The notes under the pieces were generated by a model. It ran no database searches and had not been told where the DNA came from. It worked only from the letters and a program-made list of their open reading frames with translations. The position numbers and the translations under genes are program-made. Positions 1 to 8,764 of a DNA stretch of 64,000 bases are shown here, in pieces; position 1 is the first letter of the stretch, and every line of letters starts with the position of its first letter. The DNA is from Mesorhizobium erdmanii USDA 3471 (GTDB lineage Bacteria; Pseudomonadota; Alphaproteobacteria; Rhizobiales; Rhizobiaceae), in the NCBI RefSeq assembly GCF_000472705.1, contig NZ_AXAE01000013.1, positions 1 to 64,000 on the forward strand, read 5' to 3'.

Positions 1-224
1 AATATCGCGAAGCCATCGAGCCGTTCGACTATGCAACGGACGATCTTGTCCGCCGCGTCCAGCAGACCGGGGTTGTCAGCCTCCTCGGATGCGCCTTCAA
101 GCTTGGCAAGGCATTTGCCAGGAAGGTCGTCGCCTTCCGGCCAACCGCAACAGACGGCGTCTTCGATGCTTTCTTCCGACACCAGAAAATAGAAACAATC
201 GACCTCAATGCTCTCAAGCGATAA
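1..224 (+). CDS. IS481-type transposase, C-terminal fragment (cut by window edge)
   Basis: The reading frame beginning at base 3 is open from the left edge to a TAA at 222-224 and gives about 73 residues, starting YREAIEPFDYATDD and ending IETIDLNALKR. This resembles the extreme C-terminus of IS481-family DDE transposases, after the integrase core (phrases like EAIEPFDY, a short barrel-like segment, then FxxHxIxTIDL). The start lies outside the window, so completeness of the element cannot be judged. It is followed within 10 bases by two 18-base direct repeats that probably belong to the element's end. Family assignment is from recalled sequence resemblance, not a search. Confidence 0.65.
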   Translation, partial: YREAIEPFDYATDDLVRRVQQTGVVSLLGCAFKLGKAFARKVVAFRPTATDGVFDAFFRHQKIETIDLNALKR

Positions 225-233
225 CATCAAAAA

Positions 234-274
234 CTGTTCGCGATGTCTCCGAACACCTGTTCGCGATGTCTCCG
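234..274. repeat. 18-bp direct repeat pair at IS481-type right end
   Basis: The 18-mer CTGTTCGCGATGTCTCCG occurs perfectly twice, at 234-251 and 257-274, separated by 5 bases, immediately after the transposase stop codon. Repeated transposase-binding boxes at an IS terminus would explain this; the exact IS boundary cannot be fixed without the left end. The inference of IS end is from position. Confidence 0.6.
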
Positions 275-311
275 GTCCAAACAATAGTGACGGGGAGAAG
301 GCAAGCACTGC

Positions 312-1589
312 TCAGGCGGCGCAAACTTCGCGGATCGAGCTTTCCAGTATGTCGAGCGCCTCGTTCATCACCTCGTCCTGGATGGTGATCGGTGCCAGGA
401 AGCGGATGACGTTGCCGTAGACGCCGCAGGTCAAAAGGATCAGGCCCTTGTCGAGCGCCTTCAGCCGGATGGCATTGGCGATCTCGGCCGAGGGCAGGCC
501 CTTCTTGACGTCGTTGAACTCGACCGCATTCATGAAGCCGAGGCCCCTTATGTCGACGATCTCGGGCACGTCGTCGCGGATCGACTGCAGGCGCTGCTTC
601 AGCCGCGCGCCCAGCGTGTTGGCGCGGTCGCAGAGCTTTTCGTCGTCTATCACGTCGAGCACGGCGTGTGCCGCGGCAACGCCGATGGGGCTGCCGCCAT
701 AGGTGCCGCCGAGGCCGCCGGGGCCGGGCGCATCCATGATCTCGGCACGGCCGGTCACCGCCGAGAGCGGGAAGCCGCCGGCGAGACTCTTGGCCATCGT
801 GGTGATGTCGGCGGCGACCTCATGGTGGTCCATCGCGAACATCTTGCCGGTGCGGGCAAAGCCGGTCTGCACCTCGTCGGCGATCAAAAGCATGCCGTGC
901 TGGTCGCAGAGCTTGCGCAGCGCCGTCAGGAATTCGCGCGGCGCCTCGTAGAAACCGCCCTCGCCCTGAACCGGCTCGACGATGATGGCGGCGACGCGGG
1001 CCGGATCGACATCGGCCTTGAACAGTCGGTCGAGCGCGGCCAGCGAATCGGCAACCGACACGCCGTGCAGCGGCACCGGGAACGGTGCGTGATAGACGTC
1101 GCCCGGCATGGCGCCGAAGCCGACCTTGTAGGGCACGACCTTACCGGTCAGCGCCATGCCCATGAAGGTGCGGCCGTGGAAGCCGCCGGCAAAGGCGATG
1201 ACGGCCTGGCGGCCGGTGGCGTTGCGCGCGATCTTGATGGCGTTTTCGACCGCCTCGGCCCCGGTGGTGACGAAGATGGTCTTCTTCTCGAACTTGCCGG
1301 GCAGCATGGCGTTCAACCGTTCAGCCAGCCGCACATAGCTCTCATAGGGCACAACCTGGTGGCAGGTGTGGGTGAAGCGGTCGAGCTGCGCCTTGACCGC
1401 CTCGATCACCCTGGGATGGCGATGGCCGGTGTTGACGACGGCGATGCCCGAGGAGAAGTCGATGTAGCGGCGGCCCTCGACATCCCAGATCTCCGAATTC
1501 TCAGCCCGGTCGGCATAGATCTGCGTGGTCATGCCGACGCCGCGCGAGATCGACTGGTTCTTGCGTTCGGAAATGGCTGAATTCTTCAT
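312..1589 (-). CDS. gabT: 4-aminobutyrate aminotransferase (class III PLP)
   Basis: Class III PLP-dependent aminotransferase of 425 residues, the usual length for GabT, predicted to move the amino group of 4-aminobutyrate to 2-oxoglutarate, giving succinate semialdehyde and glutamate in the cytosol. Visible family features are TTGAEAVENAIKIAR (cofactor phosphate binding), GGFHGRT, IVEPVQGEGG, the PLP-binding aspartate in LLIADEVQTGF and the Schiff-base lysine in MAKSLAGGFP. An in-frame ATG lies 12 bases upstream, but the start at 1589 is preferred because GAGGGA sits 6 bases before it. It stands alone, divergent from the RND efflux operon, with an IS481 remnant behind it. Substrate assignment to GABA rather than another omega-amine is family-level. 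Confidence 0.85.
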   Translation of the reverse strand: MKNSAISERKNQSISRGVGMTTQIYADRAENSEIWDVEGRRYIDFSSGIAVVNTGHRHPRVIEAVKAQLDRFTHTCHQVVPYESYVRLAERLNAMLPGKFEKKTIFVTTGAEAVENAIKIARNATGRQAVIAFAGGFHGRTFMGMALTGKVVPYKVGFGAMPGDVYHAPFPVPLHGVSVADSLAALDRLFKADVDPARVAAIIVEPVQGEGGFYEAPREFLTALRKLCDQHGMLLIADEVQTGFARTGKMFAMDHHEVAADITTMAKSLAGGFPLSAVTGRAEIMDAPGPGGLGGTYGGSPIGVAAAHAVLDVIDDEKLCDRANTLGARLKQRLQSIRDDVPEIVDIRGLGFMNAVEFNDVKKGLPSAEIANAIRLKALDKGLILLTCGVYGNVIRFLAPITIQDEVMNEALDILESSIREVCAA

Positions 1590-1812
1590 GATATCCCTCA
1601 TCGGGCCGGCGCCCGTTCTCGTTGATCAGATGTCTTCTGACCTTATTTCACGTTTTCCTCAAGTCGGCACCACCGGCTGGCGATTGGGCCTGAATATCGG
1701 GGTCCCCCTTAACCAATCATGCGATACGCGTACGAGACCGGTTTCCTTTTTCCGGGGATTGATTATCCTCCTGGCATCCGCGAGGCATCGCGACCGGCGG
1801 CTGAGGGAGCCC

Positions 1813-2952
1813 ATGAGCAGGAACGCGACATCGTCCGTCTCGCCGCCATCCGTCAAAACCTCCAGCCTTTTGTCTTTTCCAATCGCCTCGGCAATGTCAG
1901 TGTTCATGGCCGCGATCCTGCTGACCGGCTGCCAGAAGCAGGAGGCCGCGGACAAGAAACTGCCGGTCATGGTGCGCACCGAAACGGTGGCGATGGCCGA
2001 CTATGCGCCGCGAACCTCACTGACCGGGGTGATCGCGGCGCGCACGCTGAACAATCTGTCGTTCCGGGTCGGCGGCCGCGTCGCCGAACGGCTTGTCGAT
2101 ATCGGCCAGCATGTCGACCAGGGCGCGGTGCTTGCCCGCATCGATCCGCAGGAGCAGGAATCCGACCTGCGCTCGGCACAGGCCGATCTCGACGCGGCAC
2201 AAGCGCAGCTGACCCAGTCCGCCGCTGCCTTCGAGCGACAGAAGACGCTGCTTTCCCAGGGCTTCACCACCAGGCGCGACTATGATGCCGCCGACCAGGC
2301 GCTGAAGGTGGCGCAAGGCAGCGTCGATGCCGCGCAGAGCGCGTTCGCCAACGCCCGGCAAAACCTGTCCTTCACCGAACTCAAGGCGGGCGCCCCCGGC
2401 GTCATCACCGCCCGCCAGGTCGAAGCCGGCCAGGTGGTGCAGGCGGCGCAAACCATATTCACGGTCGCCGAGGACGGCGACCGCGATGCCGTCTTCAACG
2501 TGCAGGAGACCTTGGTCGCCAAGACGCCGCCATCGCCGGCGGTGACGATCACGCTGTTGTCCGATCCGCAGGTCCGGGCGACAGGCAAGGTGCGAGAAAT
2601 CTCGCCGGCGGTCGACCAGGCCTCCGGTTCGATCCGGGTCAAGATCGGCATTCCCGACACGCCCGCCGGCATGCCGCTGGGGGCAGCCGTCATCGGCTCG
2701 GTCAGCGCCAAGCCGGAAAAGGCGGTCCTGCTGCCCTGGCAGGCGCTGACGTCCAGCGCCGGCAAACCGGCGGTCTGGATCGTCGACCCCTCGACCAAGG
2801 CGGTGGCGGCGGCGCCGGTCGAGGTCCTGGCCTTCAGTTCGGGTACGGTCGTCATCGCCAGCGGATTGACCGAAGGCCAAAGCGTCGTGACCGCGGGCGG
2901 ACAGTTGCTCAGTCCCGGGCAGACGGTCGAGATATCGGGAGCGGGCCAATGA
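1813..2952 (+). CDS. RND efflux periplasmic adaptor lipoprotein (first copy)
   Basis: Membrane fusion protein of 379 residues linking an inner-membrane RND pump to an outer-membrane channel. The N-terminus has a hydrophobic stretch ending in a lipobox, ILLTGC (Cys about residue 40), so it is probably lipid-anchored. A lipoyl/barrel half (VGGRVAERLVDIGQHV) is followed by an Ala/Gln-rich alpha-hairpin (residues about 110-190), the second lipoyl half and a beta-barrel with EISPAVDQASGSIRVK. The ATG at 1813 is chosen over longer in-frame extensions because GGGAG precedes it by a few bases and the upstream extension has no signal. Its stop overlaps the start of a second adaptor gene by 4 bases (ATGA), so the two are translationally coupled. 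Confidence 0.88.
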   Translation: MSRNATSSVSPPSVKTSSLLSFPIASAMSVFMAAILLTGCQKQEAADKKLPVMVRTETVAMADYAPRTSLTGVIAARTLNNLSFRVGGRVAERLVDIGQHVDQGAVLARIDPQEQESDLRSAQADLDAAQAQLTQSAAAFERQKTLLSQGFTTRRDYDAADQALKVAQGSVDAAQSAFANARQNLSFTELKAGAPGVITARQVEAGQVVQAAQTIFTVAEDGDRDAVFNVQETLVAKTPPSPAVTITLLSDPQVRATGKVREISPAVDQASGSIRVKIGIPDTPAGMPLGAAVIGSVSAKPEKAVLLPWQALTSSAGKPAVWIVDPSTKAVAAAPVEVLAFSSGTVVIASGLTEGQSVVTAGGQLLSPGQTVEISGAGQ

Positions 2953-4025
2953 GACGCCTGCCGTACCTCATTCCTGGCCTGTTCGTACTCGGCGCGCTCG
3001 CCGCTTGCTCGAAATCCGAGGAAAAGCCACCGGAGATCATCCGGCCCGTACTGTCGGTGGTCATCGAGCCGCGCACCACGCAAACCTATGGTTTTGCCGG
3101 CTCGGTCGAGCCGCAGGTCAGCGCCGACCTCGCCTTCCGCCTGCTCGGCCGGGTCGTTTCACGCGACGTCAAGGTCGGCGACATCGTCAGCAAGGGCACG
3201 ACGATTGCCGCGCTCGACCCGACCGCGCTGGAGCTGGCCGCGCAGGCCGCCAAGGCGGAACTCTCCAATGCCGAGGCACAGTTCGCCAACGCCGCCGCCA
3301 GCGAGGAGCGGCAGCGCCAGCTGCTCGCCTCGGCCAACGCCTCGCAGGCCGTCTTCGATGCCGCGCAGCAGGCAAGGAAGGCGGCCGAGGCCAATGTCGA
3401 GCGGGCCCGGGCGTCGCTTGCCAAATCGCAGGAGCAGCTTGGCTATGCCAGGCTGTTCTCGGATTTCGACGGCGTCGTCACCGCGGTCGGTGCCGAGGTC
3501 GGCCAGACCGTCTCGGCCGGCCAGACTGTCGTCACTGTGGCGCGCTCGGATCTGCGCGAGGCGGTGGTCGATATTCCCGATCAGTTGACCGGCGATCTCA
3601 CGGCCGGCACACCGTTCCAGGTTATCCTGCAATCGCTGCCCACCATCCAGACCGAGGCCAAACTGCGCGAGATCGCGCCACAGGCCGAGGGCTCGACACG
3701 CACCCGGCGCGTCAAGCTGACGCTTACCGATCCGCCGCAGGCCTTCCGGCTCGGCTCGACGGTGACGGCGACCCGCATGACCAAGGTAGCGCCGACGATC
3801 GAACTGCCCCTCTCGGCGCTGCTCGAAAAGAACGGTGCCGATGAGGTGTGGATCGTCGATCCGCGGACCTCGAGCGTGAGCGCGAAAGAGATAAAGGTGG
3901 CCGCCAAGGGTGCCGCCACCTTCACCGTCGCCGAAGGGCTCGAAGCCGGCATGCGCGTGGTCACGGCGGGCGTCCACAGCCTGAGCGAAGGCCAGAAGGT
4001 CAAAGTGCCGGAGGGCGGCGTCTGA
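2949..4025 (+). CDS. RND efflux periplasmic adaptor lipoprotein (second copy)
   Basis: Second membrane fusion protein, 358 residues, with a clean lipoprotein signal MRRLPYLIPG...LAAC (Cys20). It has the same domain order as its neighbour: lipoyl half, Ala-rich alpha-hairpin (about residues 95-160), lipoyl half (FDGVVTAVGAEVGQTV) and barrel domain (APQAEGSTRTRRV). The two adaptors are clearly homologous but diverged well beyond a recent duplication. It overlaps the upstream gene by ATGA and the downstream pump gene by one base (TGATG). Two adaptors may form a mixed hexameric collar with one pump, as proposed for other RND systems with paired adaptors. No outer-membrane factor gene is present in the window. 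Confidence 0.88.
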   Translation: MRRLPYLIPGLFVLGALAACSKSEEKPPEIIRPVLSVVIEPRTTQTYGFAGSVEPQVSADLAFRLLGRVVSRDVKVGDIVSKGTTIAALDPTALELAAQAAKAELSNAEAQFANAAASEERQRQLLASANASQAVFDAAQQARKAAEANVERARASLAKSQEQLGYARLFSDFDGVVTAVGAEVGQTVSAGQTVVTVARSDLREAVVDIPDQLTGDLTAGTPFQVILQSLPTIQTEAKLREIAPQAEGSTRTRRVKLTLTDPPQAFRLGSTVTATRMTKVAPTIELPLSALLEKNGADEVWIVDPRTSSVSAKEIKVAAKGAATFTVAEGLEAGMRVVTAGVHSLSEGQKVKVPEGGV

Positions 4026-7000
4026 TGAAGGGCTTCAACCTCTCCGACTGGGCGCTCAGCCACCGCTCCATGGTCTGGTATTTCATGCTGGTCTTCGTGG
4101 TGGCAGGCATCTTCTCCTACCTCAATCTCGGCCGTGAGGAAGACCCCAATTTCACCATCAAGACGATGATCATCCAGGCCAACTGGCCGGGCGCGTCTGT
4201 CAAGGAGACCGTGCAGCAGGTGACCGACCGCATCGAGAAGAAGCTCGAGGAGCTCGACAGTCTCGACTACACCAAATCCGTCACCACCGCCGGCCAGACC
4301 GTCATCTTCGTCAACCTGAAGGACACCACCAAGGCGCGCGATGTCGTGCCGAACTGGATTCAGGTGCGCAACATGGTCAACGACATCAAGGCGCAGTTTC
4401 CGCAAGGCGTTCAGGGACCGTTCTTCAACGACCGCTTCGGCGATGTCTACGGCAACATCTACGCCTTCACATCGGACGGGCTGACGCCGCGCCAATTGCG
4501 CGATTATGTCGAGGATGTCCGCACCAAGATCCTGACTGTGCCCAATGCCGGCAAGGTCGATCTGGTCGGCGCGCAGGACGAAGCCATCTATCTCGAATTC
4601 TCGACCCGCCAGATCGCCGCCCTTGGCCTCAACCAGCAGGCGATCGTGGCTAGCCTGCAGGCGCAGAACGCGATCACGCCGTCAGGCGTCATCCAGTCCG
4701 GGCCGGAGCGCATCAGCGTGCGCGTCGGCGGCCAGTTCACCTCCGAGGACAGCCTGCGCGCCATCAATCTGCGTGTCAACGATCGCTTCTTCCGGCTGAG
4801 CGACGTGGCGACGATCACGCGCGGCTATGTCGATCCGCCGACGGCGCTGTTCCGCTTCAATGGCCAGGACGCCATCGGGCTTGCCATCGGCATGAAGCCC
4901 AACGCCAACCTGCTCGAATTCGGCAAGGCGCTGCACGTGGAGATGAACAAGGTGCTGGCCGACCTGCCGGTCGGCGTCGGCGTGCATCTGGTCGCCGACC
5001 AGCCGGTCATCGTCGAGGAGGCCGTCTCGGGCTTCACGCGCGCGCTGTTCGAGGCGGTGGCCATCGTGCTCGCCGTGTCGTTCATCAGCCTTGGCATGCG
5101 CGCCGGTTTCGTCGTGGCGCTGTCGATCCCGCTGGTGCTGGCCATCACCTTCACGGTCATGGAATATCTCGGCATTTCGCTGCAGCGCATTTCGCTCGGC
5201 GCACTGATCATCGCGCTCGGGCTGCTGGTCGACGACGCCATGATCGCCGTCGAGATGATGGTGGCGCGGCTGGAGGTCGGCGACAATCTGCGCAAGGCAG
5301 CGACCTATGTCTACACATCGACCGCCTTTCCGATGCTGACCGGCACGCTGGTGACCGTCGCCGGCTTCATCCCGATCGGCCTCAATTCGAGTGCGGCCGG
5401 CGAATACACCTTCACCCTGTTCGTCGTCATCGCCGTGTCGCTGCTGGTGTCATGGATCGTGGCGGTGCTGTTCGCGCCGCTGCTCGGCGTCACCATCCTG
5501 CCGGCGACGATGAAGGCCAAGCATCACGACCAGCCGGGACGCTTCACAGCGCTGTTCCGGCGCGTGCTTGTCGGCTCGGTGCGCCATCACTGGCTGACCA
5601 TCATCGTCACGGTGCTGCTGTTCGCCGGCTCGATCGCCGGCTTCGGCCTGGTGCAGCAGCAGTTCTTCCCCCCGTCCGACCGGCCGGAGCTGATTGTCGA
5701 CTGGAACCTGCCGCAAAATTCCTCGATCGCCGACACGCGCGACCAGATGCAGCGCTTCGAGCAGCGGGCGCTGGTCGGCAATCCCGACATCGACCATTTC
5801 TCGTCCTATATCGGCCAGGGCGCCGTGCGCTTCGTGCTGGCCTATGACGTGCAGCCGGCCAACCCCTATTTCGGCCAGACGGTCATCGTCACCAAGAGCA
5901 TCGAGGCCCGGAACCGGGTAAAGCCGGCTTTGGAAAAGCTGCTGCGCGCGGAGTTCGTCGGCACCGACGCTTTCGTCAAGCCGCTGGAACTCGGGCCGCC
6001 GGTCGGCCGCCCGGTGCAGTACCGAGTCGGCGGACCCGACATCCAGATGGTACGCGAGTTGGCCCAGCAATTCGCCGGCGTGATCTCGGCCAACCCAAGG
6101 TTGGCAGCACCCACCTTCGACTGGAACGAGCCGCAGCGCGTGCTGAGGGTCGACGTGCTGCAGGACAAGGCGCGCCAACTCGGCATCACCTCCTCCGATA
6201 TCGCCAGCGCGCTGAACAGCACGGTCGGCGGCGCCACGATCACGCAGGTGCGCGACGCCACCTATCTGATCGATGTCGTGGCGCGCTCACGCGATGCCGA
6301 ACGCGGCTCGATCGGGACGCTGCAGAACATGCAGCTGCCGACCAGCACCGGCGAAGCGATCCCGCTCGCGGCCGTGGCCAACTTCCGCTACGAGCTCGAG
6401 CAGCCGACAGTGTGGCGGCGTGACCGCATTCCGACGATCACCGTGCGCGCCGGCTTGGTCGGCGACGTACTGCCAGCCACGGTCGTCAACGAACTGAAGC
6501 CGTCGGTCGAAGCCTTCATCGCCAAGCTGCCGCCGGGCTATTCGGTCGAGACCGCCGGCTCGGTGGAGGAAAGTGCCAAGAGCCAGGGGCCGATCGCCGC
6601 CGTGGTGCCGTTGATGCTGTTCGTCATGGCGACCATCCTGATGATCCAGTTGCAGAGCTTCCAGCGCCTGTTCCTGGTCGTGGCGGTGGCGCCGCTCGGG
6701 CTGATCGGCGTGGTGGCGGCCCTGGTGCCGAGCGGCGCGCCGCTCGGTTTCGTCGCCATCCTCGGCGTGCTGGCGCTGATCGGCATCCTGATCCGCAACT
6801 CGGTCATCCTGATCGTGCAGATCGAGGATCTCGTCCGGGAGGGCAAGGACCGCTGGGCGGCGGTCATCGAGGCGACCGAGCACCGCATGCGGCCGATAGC
6901 GCTGACCGCGGCCGCAGCCAGCCTGGCACTGATCCCGATCGCCCGCGAAGTGTTCTGGGGCCCAATGGCCTATGCGATGATGGGCGGTATCATCGCGGGC

Positions 7001-7120
7001 ACCGCGATCACGCTGCTGTTCCTGCCGGCGCTGTATGTCACGTGGTTCAGGATCAAGGAGCCGGGTGGGAATGGCGAGGCCGCAGACAGCGAAGCGGTGG
7101 CGGAAGCCAGTACAGCCTGA
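4025..7120 (+). CDS. RND efflux transporter permease (AcrB/HAE1-like)
   Basis: Proton-driven inner-membrane pump of 1031 residues, the normal RND length, with the expected layout of an N-terminal transmembrane helix, a large periplasmic loop, six helices, a second large loop and a final helix set. The transmembrane-4 motif GLLVDDAMIAVE (about residues 399-410) contains the paired aspartates used for proton relay. The start ATG overlaps the preceding stop as TGATG; a 59-codon upstream extension in the same frame lies inside the adaptor gene and is rejected. The substrate is unknown: sequence suggests an HAE1-type drug/solvent pump, but metal or lipid export cannot be excluded. No local regulator is visible. 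Confidence 0.92.
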   Translation: MKGFNLSDWALSHRSMVWYFMLVFVVAGIFSYLNLGREEDPNFTIKTMIIQANWPGASVKETVQQVTDRIEKKLEELDSLDYTKSVTTAGQTVIFVNLKDTTKARDVVPNWIQVRNMVNDIKAQFPQGVQGPFFNDRFGDVYGNIYAFTSDGLTPRQLRDYVEDVRTKILTVPNAGKVDLVGAQDEAIYLEFSTRQIAALGLNQQAIVASLQAQNAITPSGVIQSGPERISVRVGGQFTSEDSLRAINLRVNDRFFRLSDVATITRGYVDPPTALFRFNGQDAIGLAIGMKPNANLLEFGKALHVEMNKVLADLPVGVGVHLVADQPVIVEEAVSGFTRALFEAVAIVLAVSFISLGMRAGFVVALSIPLVLAITFTVMEYLGISLQRISLGALIIALGLLVDDAMIAVEMMVARLEVGDNLRKAATYVYTSTAFPMLTGTLVTVAGFIPIGLNSSAAGEYTFTLFVVIAVSLLVSWIVAVLFAPLLGVTILPATMKAKHHDQPGRFTALFRRVLVGSVRHHWLTIIVTVLLFAGSIAGFGLVQQQFFPPSDRPELIVDWNLPQNSSIADTRDQMQRFEQRALVGNPDIDHFSSYIGQGAVRFVLAYDVQPANPYFGQTVIVTKSIEARNRVKPALEKLLRAEFVGTDAFVKPLELGPPVGRPVQYRVGGPDIQMVRELAQQFAGVISANPRLAAPTFDWNEPQRVLRVDVLQDKARQLGITSSDIASALNSTVGGATITQVRDATYLIDVVARSRDAERGSIGTLQNMQLPTSTGEAIPLAAVANFRYELEQPTVWRRDRIPTITVRAGLVGDVLPATVVNELKPSVEAFIAKLPPGYSVETAGSVEESAKSQGPIAAVVPLMLFVMATILMIQLQSFQRLFLVVAVAPLGLIGVVAALVPSGAPLGFVAILGVLALIGILIRNSVILIVQIEDLVREGKDRWAAVIEATEHRMRPIALTAAAASLALIPIAREVFWGPMAYAMMGGIIAGTAITLLFLPALYVTWFRIKEPGGNGEAADSEAVAEASTA

Positions 7121-7142
7121 GCCTATTGAGATCGGAAAGGCT

Positions 7143-7163
7143 GGCGGGACAGAGGGGGGCGCC
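7143..7163. repeat. Fragment of the 56.6-kb intergenic palindrome
   Basis: These 21 bases match, at 20 of 21 positions, the reverse complement of part of the left arm of the palindrome at 56607-56776 (shared core GGACAGAGGGGGGCGCC). The fragment lies between the convergent ends of the RND pump gene and an ABC ATPase gene and looks like a relic or a half-copy of the element. Confidence 0.5.
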
Positions 7164-7187
7164 AGGGAACTCGACGCTGGCAGCCTT

Positions 7188-7934
7188 CTACACCCGCACA
7201 AATCCTTCGCTCGCCCTGAGCAGATTGCGCGTATAATCCTCTGTCACGCGGTGCGCGACAAGTTGGGCCGCCGTCAGATTTTCCACCGCCTCGCCGCCCT
7301 GCATCACCATCAGCCGCTCGCACATATGGGTGACGATGGCGAGGTCGTGGCTGACCATCAGGAAGGTCAGCTTGCGCCGCCGGCGGACCTCTTCCAGGAG
7401 GTTGAGCACTTCCGCCTGCACCGAGGCATCGAGCGCCGAGGTTGGCTCGTCGAGCAGCAGGATCGACGGTTCGAGGATGAGCGCACGCGCGATCGCCACG
7501 CGCTGGCGCTGGCCGCCCGACAATTGGTGCGCGTAGCGGAAGCGGAAGCCATTGCCGAGGCCGACCTCGTCCAGCGCGCGTTCGATGCGCTTTTCGCCAT
7601 CGGCGAAGCCATGGATGGCGAGCGGCTCCTGCAGCAGGCGGTCGACAGTCTGGCGCGGATGCAGCGAGCCATACGGGTCCTGGAAGACCATCTGCACTTC
7701 GCGGTAGAAAGCCTTGTCGCGGCGCGCGCCGAGCGTCTTGCCATTGACGGTGATGCTGCCCGAGGCGACGGACGCAAGGCCGGCGATCGCCCTGAGAAGC
7801 GTCGATTTGCCAGAACCGGATTCGCCGACCAGGCCGAAGGATTCGCCTGACCTGACTTCGAGGCTGACGCCTTTCAGCGCCCGAAACCGGTCGAAGATCA
7901 CTTCCAGCCCGTCGACGGTGATCGCAGAAGTCAT
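7188..7934 (-). CDS. Peptide-type ABC importer ATPase, second (DppF/OppF-like)
   Basis: ABC ATPase of 248 residues with Walker [11 protein letters not shown]-loop FQDPYGSLHPRQ, signature LSGGQRQRV, Walker [14 protein letters not shown] and H-loop SHD. The FQDPYGSL stretch and overall length fit the F-subunit of dipeptide/oligopeptide importers, though the C-terminal oligopeptide extension is short. The ATG at 7934 is used rather than the GTG at 7943 because it overlaps the preceding gene's stop by ATGA and has GGAG upstream. It is the last gene of a five-gene minus-strand operon with binding protein, two permeases and a partner ATPase. Confidence 0.88.
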   Translation of the reverse strand: MTSAITVDGLEVIFDRFRALKGVSLEVRSGESFGLVGESGSGKSTLLRAIAGLASVASGSITVNGKTLGARRDKAFYREVQMVFQDPYGSLHPRQTVDRLLQEPLAIHGFADGEKRIERALDEVGLGNGFRFRYAHQLSGGQRQRVAIARALILEPSILLLDEPTSALDASVQAEVLNLLEEVRRRRKLTFLMVSHDLAIVTHMCERLMVMQGGEAVENLTAAQLVAHRVTEDYTRNLLRASEGFVRV

Positions 7935-8764
7935 GCCGCCCACTCCGGCTTGCGGTCGAGCACCGGCAACGGATGGCGCTCGAAGCCGATTCTGGGCATG
8001 CAGTTGAGCAAGCCGCGCGTATAGGGATGCTGTGCCTGGCCGAGTTCGGAGGCCTTGAGTTGCTCGACCACCTTGCCGGCATACATGACGATGACGCGGT
8101 CGCAGAAGGATGAGACCAGGCGCAGATCGTGCGAGATGAAGATCAGCCCCATGCCGCGCTCGCTGACGAGCCGGTCGAGAATGCCGAGCACGTCGAGTTG
8201 CACGGTGACGTCGAGCGCCGAGGTCGGCTCGTCGGCGATCATCATCTCCGGTCCGGCGATCAGCATCATGGCGATCATGGCGCGCTGGCCCATGCCGCCT
8301 GAGACTTCATGCGGATGCAGGTCGAAGACGCGTTTGGGATCACGTATCTGCACCGCTTCCAGCATGGCCAGCGCGCGCTCGCGCGCCTCGGCCTTGGAGA
8401 CCTTCTCATGCGTGCGCAGCGTTTCGACGATCTGCCGGCCGATGCTCATCACCGGGTCGAGCGAGTATTTCGGATCCTGCAGGATCATGGCGATGCGATT
8501 GCCCCGCAGCGACCGGCGTTCACGCGGCGAGATGCCGAGCAGGTCGATACCATCGAAGGCCAATTTCCGGGCCGATATCCGGGCCTGCGGGGGCGTCAGC
8601 CCCATGATGGCGCGGCCGGTCTGCGACTTACCCGAGCCGGATTCGCCGACGATGCCGAGCCGTTCGCGCCCAAGTGAGAAGGAGACACCGCGCACCGCCT
8701 CGATCAGCCCGGTGCGGGTCGGGAAGGTGACACGCAGATCCTCGACGTCGAGAAGCGCGCTCAT
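7931..8764 (-). CDS. Peptide-type ABC importer ATPase, first (DppD/OppD-like)
   Basis: ABC ATPase of 277 residues with Walker [12 protein letters not shown], signature VSGGMGQRAMIA, Walker [17 protein letters not shown] and the DppD-like insertion YSLDPVMSIGRQ. The SGGMxQR form of the signature is typical of the D-subunit in this importer family. The threonine/serine after the Walker lysine is replaced by SQ (GKSQT), which is common in the D-subunits. The gene is bounded by 4-base ATGA overlaps on both sides, so it is tightly coupled to the permease upstream and the second ATPase downstream. Substrate, probably a peptide, opine or similar compound, cannot be told from sequence. Confidence 0.88.
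   Translation of the reverse strand: MSALLDVEDLRVTFPTRTGLIEAVRGVSFSLGRERLGIVGESGSGKSQTGRAIMGLTPPQARISARKLAFDGIDLLGISPRERRSLRGNRIAMILQDPKYSLDPVMSIGRQIVETLRTHEKVSKAEARERALAMLEAVQIRDPKRVFDLHPHEVSGGMGQRAMIAMMLIAGPEMMIADEPTSALDVTVQLDVLGILDRLVSERGMGLIFISHDLRLVSSFCDRVIVMYAGKVVEQLKASELGQAQHPYTRGLLNCMPRIGFERHPLPVLDRKPEWAA

Noticed and set aside
2017..2949. Long minus-strand open frame opposite the first RND adaptor gene (310 codons)
   Set aside because: Arg/Gly/Asp-rich translation with no family resemblance, wholly opposite a well-supported gene; a GC-rich antisense shadow.
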